From NCBI GenBank assembly GCA_000733355.1, contig JNVV01000004.1:124001-188000 (forward strand): a DNA stretch of 64,000 nucleotides. The letters run 5' to 3'. Made by a program: the position numbers and the translations under genes. Below are positions 55,232 to 64,000 of this stretch, piece by piece. The notes under the pieces were generated by a model. It did not search any database, was not told the DNA's origin, and saw only the letters and a list, made by a program, of their open reading frames with translations. This DNA comes from Falciphora oryzae. Lineage: Eukaryota > Ascomycota > Sordariomycetes > Magnaporthales > Magnaporthaceae. How positions within the stretch are numbered: the first letter of the stretch is position 1; each line of letters opens with the position of its first letter.

Positions 55232-56656
55232 GGCGGGGCCAGTCCGACGAAGGAGGAACCAAATATGAAAGAGTCAAAGGAACAGAAAAAAAAATAAAAA
55301 AAAATAAAAAAAAAAAGAGGAGAAAAGAGCGAAGAAAAAAAAAAAAAAAAAAAAAAAAAAATAAAAAGTCATCCAGAAGGCCAGCATGCATGTATTACCT
55401 GTGTAGAACCTAGTACCAACCTAGACTCCCACGTTTGGCTACCGACCTCCAAGTCACTCGCATCCTTCTGCGCTTGTCGGCCTAGGCTGCACTTTTTAAC
55501 ACAACATGCTCGCTTTTCTGTTTGCACCCCTTCGGTGCCCGTGTCGTTGTCCGAGCCTAGGCCCGCTCTTGCAGCAGGTGGCTTGCATTAGGGCTGCCCG
55601 ATGCGTCCAGTGGCGCCGTTCGCATACCCGACACTCTAGCAGCCCGCCCACGTGGCACGAACAATTCCATCAGCCAGCCGAAAAGGGTAATTTGCGGCAG
55701 CCAATCCCGCAGTGCCTGGGCTCACCCAGCCCGTCAGCCCTTGGTCGTCCCGGAATGCTGTCTCGGCGGATGCTGATCCGTCCACTGGATTCCCTCATCG
55801 CCAAGCAAACGCTCGAGACGACGAGATCGACTACCCTTACTTCCAATTTTTTTTTTTTTTCTTTTTTTTTCAGCTGAGATCAAGGCACTTCAAGCAACAT
55901 GTCCTACGTAGGTATGCAATTGAGCTATTTGAACGCATGAGCGCCGAATGAAGACAGCAATCAATTCAGAGCTTTAGATGAATGGTATCAATAGTTGAGA
56001 TGAGCGGGTGGAAGGGTACCCGCTCTGTAGGCATGTTGCCTGGGAAGGGCCGTCAAAGGATGAAAATCGAGGACAATCGGATGCGTTGCTCGCGCAGACA
56101 GCATCCCCGCAATGTCAAAGACGCGGATGAGTGCAATGACTGAAGGGCCTTGAGTGGCGGCACACGGACTTCTAGGCCAATCAGTTTGTGCCGTCCAGTC
56201 GCTTCTTTGTCTCTCTGCGCTGTGGGCTGGGAGGCGAGGCCAGGTGGCGGCCAGGGCGAGCCGCACCCGCGCCAGCCAGTCGGGTCGACGCCCCTGGGGC
56301 GCATGGATCCCACAAAGTAACATCGGTGGCAGGAGAAGAGTCGGGAATGGAACGATGGGTGCTCTGTCCCGGAGTCTGCGGTCAAAGTACATTGGAAAGT
56401 GGTCTATACATGTATGTCGTCGAGCTATCTAAATACACAAGCCGCAAGGATCCCCGGCCGGATCGAGTAAAGGCAGCCATAAATACCATAAAACAGTAAA
56501 AAGGACGACATCAGGGATCATAGAAAGCGTTGCTCATAATAACCGTGCGACAGCGACAGAAAAGCCTCTGCGGGATGTCCGTGATGGTACAAACGCTGAA
56601 AAGGACGTGAAGACGAGAGCCGAGAGGGGTATCATATAGGGTCAGCCCCAGATCGG
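55232..56656. other. Intergenic region with A-rich and T-rich tracts
   Basis: A-rich 3' region with a run of 27 A at 55335-55361, and T-rich sequence at about 55845-55870. No gene, tRNA or domain-bearing frame is found. Confidence 0.5.
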
Positions 56657-57607
56657 TCAATTTCCGCCATCGACGAGGCGTCGCTTCTTGCAGTCCCTGC
56701 GCGGCGGGCTGGGAGTGCCGTCACGCGCCGGGCGACGGACAGGTCTCGTGGCAGCAGCAGCAGCAGCAGCAGCCGCGCCGTTCGACGTCCTGCTCTTGGG
56801 GCGCATCGACCCGACCGAGTTGAGGTCGATGGCAGAGACAGGCGCGGCAAGGGGTCTACGGGGGGCGCTGCTGGGGCCCGGGGTCTGCTGTGGTGGGATG
56901 GAGACTGGCGGCGGCAGGTGGACGGGGAGCGCTTGCGGCCGGGCGCGTGAGCGACGCTGCGGGCTCGCGTTGGTCTGCTGGGGAGGAGGCCCGTCTTGGC
57001 CACCATGACCGGCGCGTCCGACGGCCCGCGGCTCGGTGGTGTGCGGCGGCGACGGGGCGGTGTGCGGCGATAGGGAACCACCACCGCCGGCATCAGTCCT
57101 CGGGGCGAACTCGTCCGGCAGGACGGGGGCTCCGTCTATCCGCCGACCCTGGATGACGCGGTTCGCGACGGTGCTCATGTGCGTGCGGATCCCCCGGTGG
57201 TGCGACTCGAGGCGGCTGAAGACGCTGTCCTCGTGGACGCGGTGGAGGATCTTGAGCTTGCCGTCGATGCCGGCGAGGAGCTCGTCCATGGTGGCGTCGT
57301 CGAGCCGGACTGGGCCTCCGCGATTGCCGCCGCCGCGCGCCTGCTGCTCACGCAGGGCTGTGGCCATGGCGTCTGACGATGCCTGGAGCGAGGCTGCGTG
57401 GGCGCGCTCCATGTCTTCCATGACGCCGTGGAAGACTCGGTTCGCGTCGTCGGTCGGGGCGTGGTGCGTCGACGCGAGGTATCTGCCCCAGTCGCTCCTG
57501 GCAACCGCGACGGCGTCGGCGAGGATGCGGGACGGGTCGCCCGCCACTTGGGACCTCGGCGGGGGGTGTGGGTTGCAGCCGGTCAACTGGCCGTCGATGC
57601 CTCCCAT
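56657..57607 (-). CDS. Low-complexity hypothetical protein
   Basis: A frame of 316 residues starts at ATG 57607. Residues about 25-170 are mixed and possibly helical (FHGVMEDMERAHAASLQASS, then LLAGIDGKLKILHRVHEDSV). The C-terminal half is disordered: Pro-rich segments, an Ala run from a GCA-type repeat (56753-56775), and a basic end (RRDCKKRRL) like a nuclear localisation signal. No known domain. It lies among degraded sequence and a solo LTR, so it may be lineage-specific. A bare open frame in GC-rich DNA is weak evidence, but length and periodic structure argue mildly for a gene. Confidence 0.45.
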   Translation of the reverse strand: MGGIDGQLTGCNPHPPPRSQVAGDPSRILADAVAVARSDWGRYLASTHHAPTDDANRVFHGVMEDMERAHAASLQASSDAMATALREQQARGGGNRGGPVRLDDATMDELLAGIDGKLKILHRVHEDSVFSRLESHHRGIRTHMSTVANRVIQGRRIDGAPVLPDEFAPRTDAGGGGSLSPHTAPSPPHTTEPRAVGRAGHGGQDGPPPQQTNASPQRRSRARPQALPVHLPPPVSIPPQQTPGPSSAPRRPLAAPVSAIDLNSVGSMRPKSRTSNGAAAAAAAAATRPVRRPARDGTPSPPRRDCKKRRLVDGGN

Positions 57608-58662
57608 CTCTCTCGCCGGCGTGGGCCAGTTCTGTTGTTTGTTCTGCTTGGCGGAGCCAGGCCGCTTTCGTCCGTTGTCGTTCTATCAATGCATGGTCTG
57701 GCTGTTAGGTTTTATCCTGTGCGGCATCAATCCTGTTTGGGTTTATACGTGCCGGCATGTTTGGGCGTGGTGGCGAGGTGTTGCAGGACAAGCATCAGGA
57801 AATGGCAGCCGGAAGGCAGCTGTCAACGGCAGAGAACAACTTGAGAGAGGGTAATAGAGAGTGACGAGAACTTGACGCAAGAGGGGATGGCCTGGGCATG
57901 AGAGGCTAAACTGTGGAGGATGACTCTCTAGTGCAGTTGAAAGTGACGGAGATGTGACAGAGGGAGGCAGATTCTAAAACCACTCGTTAGCCTTCTGTTT
58001 TTCTTCCTCTTCTCCGCTCAAGAAACAGAGGCTCGTAGGCTTTATATAGCACAGACCAAAGAGCTGCAGGATCAGCTCTTCAATCAGCTCCCAACCGGAT
58101 CAGTATTTAATTCCTCAGAAGGCAAGTACGTGCAGGTATGTCGTCACCTCAACTTTGATCGAAAAACGTAATTGGTTGATCATGATCCCAACAGTGTGGT
58201 TCGTCTGATGTTTGACCGCAGGGATTTTCTCTTTCATCCAATCAGATCCGAGCCTCACTTACAAAGGCTGTCTGGGATAATTGGCGCCAGGGCTTCCAAA
58301 TGCAAAGACTTTCTGGCTTTTTTTTTCTGATAGGTCGCAATAATTCTTGGAGCTTCACCTTCAAATCAGCACGAGCTTCTCCACCGGGGTTTGCCACCTG
58401 GACCTGTATTGCTAGATACGGCTCTAGGGGATTTGTCTGGTGTTCGGGAACTGGCCTCCAAACGCATCCCGGGGGGTGCCTAGAGTGGGCAGATTTCTCT
58501 AGACTCTCTCTGACGCCCAGGCCACTGCAGAAATCGAGTTATCCGCCCTCAAGCCCATCCGTAGTCGTGACAACCTGCCCTGAAGGCTTCCAAGCGCGCC
58601 GCTGGCCAAAGACTGCAAAAGACACGTGCCTCTGTCTCAAACTAAAAACCTAAAGTAATAAA

Positions 58663-58972
58663 CGTCCTGTTGGATTGCACTGGCCGGTGCAGGCAATCGG
58701 TAAAGATCAGAGAGGGTCGGATCCTCTGATCCCGTGATCTTTGATCACGGGATCCAAGGATCTAAAGGGCCCACAGGACTGCGAGCAGGGGAACGGCCCT
58801 TTGTTGATCTGTATCGTGTATATATAGCCTTCCTCCTGCTCCCTCTTTTGCAGTTAGATCCTTCCCTTCTTCGTGCACAATAGATTATCGATTCCTCAGA
58901 GCTAGGGATCGTTGTTCACCCTATTTGGAGAACTCCGTGCCTACAGGAGTACCTACTCCTACCAACACGTCC
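58663..58972. mobile_element. Solo LTR with 5-bp target-site duplication
   Basis: The 300-bp LTR runs from TGTTGG (58668) to CCAACA (58967), perfect 6-bp terminal inverted ends of the TG..CA type. Immediately outside both ends lies CGTCC (58663-58667 and 58968-58972), a perfect 5-bp direct repeat as made by retroviral-type integrases. A TATA box-like GTATATATAG is at about 58817-58826. Overlapping perfect inverted repeats lie at 58705-58754. No internal element sequence adjoins it, so it is a solo LTR left by recombination between the LTRs of a retrotransposon (Ty1/copia or Ty3 type not decided). Confidence 0.92.
58705..58754. repeat. Overlapping perfect inverted repeats within the LTR
   Basis: GATCAGAG (58705-58712) pairs with CTCTGATC (58724-58731), and GATCCCGTGATC (58728-58739) pairs with its exact complement at 58743-58754 around TTT. 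The two hairpins share bases 58728-58731 and could not both form fully. Confidence 0.9.
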
Positions 58973-59418
58973 TCCCTTTCAGCCCTGCTCTGCTTGGTTT
59001 CAGGATGCTCCCTTTCATTGTTTCCCACCTTCAAAAAAAATCCTCGTGAATGTGACCCAAGTTTATTTTCCAGGTCCTGCGTTTCTAACTGTAAGCTGTA
59101 AGAATAAATGAATGTAAAGGGGCTGTTTCTAACCGCGCCAAGACCACGTTACAACCGGGCATTTGTACTTTCAAATAGATGTCGGCCTTGCCCAACAACG
59201 GGAGCTGGCGCCCTAGGTGTGGTTGGGGGACTTGAATAATAAACAACAGATAGGTTGTAGATGCTGTTGGTAATTATGCGAAGTCCAGTTACACCTTATA
59301 TCTAGTAACAAAGAGCCGGACGGGGCAACACGCTCTAATGGTAAAAGTCGAGAGAGTTTGTTTTCTTGGTATTCTCGCAGACCTTTGTGAAACACGCCAC
59401 TGGTCAAAGCAGTCTGAC

Positions 59419-60611
59419 TTAGGGGAATTCGCCAGGCCCTGTCCGCGGACGCAGAACGAAGAAACCCAAACACTCCCAAGGCCCAGGGGAATAATCCTGC
59501 ACCCCCATCTCCTTCAGCGTGACGCCGTACGCGTAGATGGGTCGCTCAGGAGCCGAGCCAGGAGGTCCCAGACCACAAGTCGCCATTGTTTCACCTGTCC
59601 CATGTGGCTTGGAAAACATCGGCCGGGTCGCCTCGGGCCCCGACGAAGGCGGTGCGGAAAAGCCTCCTGTAACGCTTTTCTGCCTCATCTGTGGCTACTC
59701 TCGTCATGTGCCGGAGCAGTCCTGGCACGTCGAATCCCGCAGCACTCGTTATATCGTACTGCCGCACGTTGGAGGTGGTGCCAGCCGGGGCGACGATGAC
59801 CTGCCGCAGGGCGGGCATGATGGCAGCCCGGAGCGGATCCTCTCCATCGTGGACGAGCGCCAGGTCGCGGGAGTCGGATGCCAGGGCGTCCACGATGAAG
59901 GTTCCCTGCGCGACGCCCCAGCCCTGTCCCCTATTGAGTACGGCGGCGACTAGGCCTATGATGGAATGCGGCAGTGTGCCATCCCCCCAGTGAGTGATTT
60001 CGTGTAATAGGTAGGCCGGATTTAGACCCATGTGGCTACACACCAGCCGGACTGTATGTCCCACACGGCCTGGGTACTTCGCGGCGGCGTAGCAGAAGAA
60101 CCGGATCACCTCCTCGTGGCGCTCTTCGAGGAGGCCCAGGGGCACTCGAGGCCGAGGCGTTGGGCCGCCGCCGGCAGGACGTCGATGTATCTGTGTATCA
60201 TGGCTGAGCGGCGCAGGGGGGCGATGGGGGTGACCATGACGCTCAGGCAGTCCCAGTTTGTGACCGAGGTGGCGGGCGACGGTCGCCACTTAGCGAGGAG
60301 CTCGGCCCGGTGGGTGGGGTCAAGGAGGCCACCTGGGGCTCGCTCGAGAGGACCGACTCGGGCATCACCTTGTACGGCTCCAGGGCGTGCTGCACGGCAG
60401 GGGGGAGATTCTGCTGGGCCCGGGTCCGCAGCATGTTGTCGGCATATATGAGCTTCTCCCGGAGTCGCGGCTTTGCCAAGGCTGCCAGGCTTGGTGTGTG
60501 ATCGTGTGGCACCGTGGCAGCGTTGATGTGGGGGTCGTAGTTGCCGACCAGGTCGACGGTGCGTGATGGCGCTCGCCAGATGGGCGGCTGTGGTGGCAGG
60601 CTACTTGGCAT
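59419..60611 (-). pseudogene. Frameshifted orphan gene, probable pseudogene
   Basis: From ATG 60611 the frame reads coherently (RPIYA-free start, PPIWRAPSRTVDLVGNYDPH..) to about 60330. After a one-base shift the next frame reads LLDPTHRAELLAKWRPSPA to about 60140. A second shift in the same direction opens a frame with LLEERHEEVIRFFCYAAAK and LLHEITHWGD, ending in a stop at 59591. A further coding-like piece (RPIYAYGVTLKEMGVQDY) lies at 59550-59440. No GT..AG intron fits the two shifts. HEITH matches the HExxH zinc-protease pattern by form only; nothing else supports a protease. I recognise no family. Assembly error at homopolymers is the main alternative. Confidence 0.5.
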
Positions 60612-60623
60612 GGTGGTTATCAA

Positions 60624-61716
60624 GGCTATTTTGACGCTTGCTTGGGCTCTTGCTTGGACTCCTTGGGCAACTGTTTAAGATGTTGCTTCAGGCATGGCAG
60701 TAATCATCTGACTGCCATCCAAAGGAACGAGGACCCCGGTCTACCCGTATTACCTACCACGGCCATCTCCGCTATATGTGCTGGGTAGGCGTTATCGTGT
60801 TTCCTTGACAAAGCGCCTCTCGACGCGGAAAAGGGGCCGGTCGCCCATCGACGACGTTTCTCCGATGCGAAGCATCCATTGGAGCCACGGTTCCTAGCAA
60901 GCCCCTACTACCCGAGGCCAGGAAAAAAAAAAAAAAAAAAAAAAAAGGCCACCCGAGGACAAGCGTCAGATCGCGATGGCAATTGACGCCAGACATGCTT
61001 GGAACGGACGATGGAGCAAGTCGTTGGGAGATGTCGTGCAGTGAAAAGTCTCGCGTAGGGGCACGCGGGGCACCTCAAGTCCAGATCGCGAAGCCACGTG
61101 ACCCGCCCAACTCGGCTTAGCGCTTTGGCGGGGTTGCCGCGGGCGCCATGGCCAAGGGGACAACACCCATCATGGCAAAGCGGGCTCGCCAGTCTCGGTG
61201 CATCCGGTCCATCCCGCTCAAAGACCTCGAAATCCTGCCAATTCCCAGCGAGGCCCTTGCCGCCGTCCCAGCAAGCCACACCTACACGCCACGAGGCGGA
61301 GCCGTGCACGGCTCAGCCAGACGATCGAGTTTGGGCAGCGACGGCAGACGCAGCAAACCAAAACCACAGGCTCGCCCCTCGCACCCTTGTCGCCGTGTGC
61401 CCCGCTCCCAAAGTCGAGGCGGGCGTTGTTGTCTGGGTTGCGGCTCCAGTCTGGGCAATACCGACGTGGGAAGCCGGCGACCATACCCGACCTGCCGACC
61501 GCCCATCTCGAAACGAGGTTTAGCTCCTGGAAGCGATACCCTCCTCTCCGCCTTGCCTTCCGGGGGCGTTGGCGGCCGCGGCAAACACACACCCACAGCC
61601 ACCGAACTGCCCAATGAGGACGACCCTCGGCAGCAGCTGCACGATATCAGGTTCTCGGCCTCGGCCTCCGCACCCTCCTCCTCCTCCTTCTCTCCTAGAT
61701 ACCGACCGACGCCACC
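60624..61716. other. Vps4 upstream region
   Basis: Contains a 24-nt A run (60923-60946) and a long ATG-initiated frame at 61148 that overlaps the Vps4 start in another frame. No gene is supported. Because that ATG has a strong context, transcription of Vps4 most likely begins downstream of it. Confidence 0.5.
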
Positions 61717-63275
61717 ATGTCTGAGCCGACCAACTTCCGCGAGAAAGCGATACAAACGGTCGGCAAGGCCGTCGAGGCCGACAAGGCCGCCGCCAAGCTC
61801 GACGGCCCCGCCCGCGTGGCCCAGTACCAGGCCGCCTACGACCTGTACATGGACGCGTTCGAGCTCTTCATGAAGGCCATCAAGTGGGAGAAGTCCCCCA
61901 AGATCAAGGAGATCCTGCGCGCCCGCATCGGCGAGTACATGGACCGCGCCGAGGAGCTCAAAGGCTACCTGGCCGACGCCGAGGGCAAGCGCAAGAAACC
62001 CGGCATGATGGGCGCTAACGGCTCTAGCACCGGGGGGACCGCCGACGGCAAGACTGATGATGGCGAAGGGGCCGCAAAGCTGGACGACGACTCCAAGAAG
62101 CTGCGCAGCGCCCTCGCTGGCGCCATCCTGCAGGACCGGCCCGACGTCAAGTGGGAGCAGGTCGCCGGGCTCGAGAACGCAAAGGCCGCCCTCAAGGAGG
62201 CCGTGCTGCTGCCCATCAAGTTCCCTCACCTGTTCAAGGGCGCGAGGAAGCCGTGGAAGGGGATCCTGCTCTACGGCCCGCCGGGGACGGGCAAGAGTTA
62301 TCTGGCCAAGGCGCTGGCCACGGAGGCCAAGAGCACATTCTTCAGCGTCAGCAGTTCAGATCTGGTGAGCAAGTGGATGGGAGAGAGTGAGAGGTATGTT
62401 TTTTTTTTCTCTTCTCTTTGTTCAATCCTTGTCGTAAAAACGCCCATTGTCCGCCGTCAACAAAGGAACTGCTAACCCCCAAAAACTAGGCTAGTCAAGC
62501 AGCTCTTCGCCATGGCGCGCGAGAACAAACCGTCCATCATCTTTATCGACGAGGTGGACGCGCTGTGCGGCCCCCGCGGCGAGGGCGAGTCGGAGGCGAG
62601 CCGGCGCATCAAGACGGAGATGCTGGTGCAGATGGACGGTGTGGGCAAGGACAGCGAGGGGGTCCTGGTTCTGGGCGCCACCAACATCCCCTGGCAGCTC
62701 GACTCGGCCATCCGGCGCCGCTTCCAGAAGCGCGTCCACATCAGCCTGCCCGACGTGGCGGCGCGCGCAGACATGTTCAAGATCTCGGTCGGCGAGACCC
62801 CGACGGAGCTGTCGTCGGACGACTACAGGAAGCTGGCCCTCAAGTCCGAAGGGTTCTCGGGCAGCGACATATCGATCGTCGTCCAGGACGCGCTAATGCA
62901 GCCCATCCGCAAGATCCAGCAGGCAACACATTTCAAGAGGGTAAGCTGCTGCCTTCTAAGCTCACTGCTGCTGCCGTCCCCAAGCTTACCATACACATTG
63001 TGTTTTCCCACACACGCAATTAGGTCACTTGCAAAGTCAAGAAGGAAGACAGCGACGAGTACGTCAGCAAGGAAAAGTGGACGCCGTGCTCCCCCGGCGA
63101 CAAGGCGGCGCAGGAGATGACGTGGGAGCAGGTCGAGTCGGATGAGCTGCAGGAGCCCTCACTCGACGTCCGCGACTTTGAGAGGTCACTGGCCTCGAGC
63201 AGGCCAACCGTCTCGGGCGAGGACCTGAAACGGAACTCGGAGTGGACCGCAGAGTTTGGCAGCGAGGGGGCCTAG
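61717..63275 (+). CDS. VPS4: Vps4, AAA ATPase of the ESCRT pathway
   Basis: Exons 61717-62393, 62490-62940 and 63024-63275 (introns of 96 and 83 nt) give 459 residues. An N-terminal MIT domain (about 4-80) binds ESCRT-III tails. A Gly/Asp-rich linker follows, then the AAA domain: Walker A GPPGTGKS (187-194, Lys193), Walker [11 protein letters not shown] (Asp246, Glu247), sensor/second-region motifs including [20 protein letters not shown] with the arginine fingers. The C-terminal region has the beta domain and Vps4 helix ([25 protein letters not shown]). The enzyme remodels and recycles ESCRT-III polymers at endosomes and other membranes. Length is slightly above the usual ~430-440 because of the linker. 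All splice phases agree. Confidence 0.97.
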
Positions 63276-63806
63276 CATAATTGTGTGCTGCTCCTCCCTT
63301 TTTTTTCTTTCGCCGTTTTTGTTTTTGACGCTTCTTCCTTCAACAAACCGTCGAGAGCAAAAAAAGATATTACGAAAGAGGTCGGGTTTCCAACAAGGTG
63401 TATCTATAATAAACCCGAGCACAGATCTCAGCATAGGAGCATGGATGGCATTTTGTTCTTTCTCCAGAGGTTCAGTTCCGCGGGTCAGGGGAAGCGGGAG
63501 GGAGAGGCTGCGCCATGATTGCCCCCCAAATGATCACAGAAACAAAACTGGTAACAGTCGAGTCTGATCTTTATGGCGGTAGATTTTTTTTCATTCCATC
63601 TTTCTGCAAAATGTGATGGGTATGATTGTACATATTTTGAGTGAGAAAAAAAAGCCCTGAACACCGAGAGACCCGTAAAAAAGAACCAGCCCACAAGAAC
63701 TCCGGGATATGAATCAAGAGGAACGCACACGACGCGGACGCGAATCGAGAGACTTTGCGAATGCAAGAAAAGAAATAACCGAAGCCAAGACGTCGGGGGA
63801 CGGCTC

Positions 63807-64000
63807 CTATGCGGCAACCTCCGACTTTCTCTTCTTTTTCTTCTTCTTCTCGCCGTCCACCTCCATCGCCTCTGGGTCCAGCGACTTGCGCTTCTTGTCC
63901 TTCTTGTCCTTCTTCCCGTCCTCGTCCTTGGCCTTCTTGTCCTTCTTGGACTTCTTGTCCTTGGGGGCGGCCTCGGCGGCGGCGGCCACGTGCGAGGCCG
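63807..64000 (-). CDS. Partial lysine-rich C-terminus of a gene cut by the window edge
   Basis: An open frame enters from the right edge and ends at TAG 63807-63809. The visible 64 residues are mainly Lys/Asp/Glu, with repeats of the KKDKK type, a PEAMEVDG segment and a basic end (KKKKKKRKSEVAA). Such tails are common on nucleolar proteins (Nop56, Nop58 or Cbf5/dyskerin types), but no domain is visible here to choose. No start codon is in the window; the first codons listed are internal. Convergent with the Vps4 gene. Confidence 0.6.
   Translation of the reverse strand, partial: ASHVAAAAEAAPKDKKSKKDKKAKDEDGKKDKKDKKRKSLDPEAMEVDGEKKKKKKRKSEVAA

Larger units (their letters stand above)
57608..59418. 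other. Region hosting a solo LTR, less GC-rich than surroundings
   Basis: No gene is supported. Composition is visibly more AT-rich than the core genes. It contains the solo LTR described separately and no internal retrotransposon coding sequence (no integrase, reverse transcriptase or gag seen). Confidence 0.6.

Noticed and set aside
59325..59360. CTCTAATGGTAAAAGTC resembles a tRNA A-box region
   Set aside because: There is no matching B box, anticodon stem or acceptor stem downstream.
59591..60289. HEITH read as a zinc metalloprotease active site
   Set aside because: There is no third ligand, signal peptide or family context, and the frame is broken. The pattern is short enough to occur by chance.
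61148..61873. A 241-codon frame with a well-placed ATG upstream of and overlapping Vps4
   Set aside because: It has no domain, runs into the Vps4 coding region in another frame and looks like leader sequence.
1..64000. CRISPR array, rRNA operon or telomeric repeats
   Set aside because: No spaced direct repeats, rRNA-like sequence or long TTAGGG-type arrays were seen on reading both strands.

Overview
The window is GC-rich nuclear DNA from a filamentous ascomycete (Pezizomycotina, most likely Sordariomycetes). The evidence is short GT..AG introns of about 50-100 nt, a heme-peroxidase/P450 fatty-acid oxygenase, a GH7 cellulase, a HET-domain locus, Zn2Cys6 and 2EXR families, an apsB/mto1-type protein and many MFS carriers. 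Only the family mix supports this; I cannot name the genus. Genes are monocistronic, on both strands and well spaced. A 192-base run of N at 52169-52360 marks a scaffold gap.

Left third (1-23 kb): a five-exon unknown membrane-type gene (-); a large coiled-coil microtubule-organising protein of the ApsB/Mto1 family (+) with a tiny upstream ORF ending just before its start codon; a DUF2235 (Tle1-like) alpha/beta hydrolase (-) with a 15-nt microexon; a linoleate diol synthase/Ppo-type oxygenase (+) whose dioxygenase and P450 halves both look catalytically intact; and a secreted DUF7029/DUF7223-type protein (-).

Middle (23-49 kb): a decayed HET-domain pseudogene (+), an allantoate-permease-type MFS carrier (-), a GH7 cellulase with an apparent GPI anchor instead of a cellulose-binding module (-), a siderophore-iron MFS carrier (-) with two consensus SRE/Urbs1-type GATA motifs far upstream, a 2EXR-type hypothetical (-), an NCS1 nucleobase/nucleoside permease (+) with paired GATA sites and a 27-nt microexon, an inositol-monophosphatase-superfamily phosphatase of the Hal2/Met22 kind (-), a GNAT acetyltransferase (-), a monocarboxylate-type MFS carrier (-) and a Zn2Cys6 regulator (+).

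Right (49-64 kb): another MFS carrier (-), the assembly gap, a six-helix membrane protein of unknown function (+), then an accessory-looking stretch (about 55.4-61.1 kb) with a low-complexity hypothetical gene (-), a complete 300-bp solo LTR with 5-bp target-site duplication, and a frameshifted orphan pseudogene (-). Conserved sequence resumes with the ESCRT ATPase Vps4 (+) and the lysine-rich C-terminus of a gene running off the right edge (-).

The themes are uptake and efflux (five MFS and one NCS1 carrier), plant-polymer breakdown, oxylipin signalling, and core trafficking/cytoskeleton genes. I see no clear biosynthetic gene cluster, CRISPR array, rRNA or convincing tRNA. Nothing amounts to a demonstrably new system; the most useful leads are the solo LTR and its setting, the SRE motifs, the microexons and the two pseudogenes.
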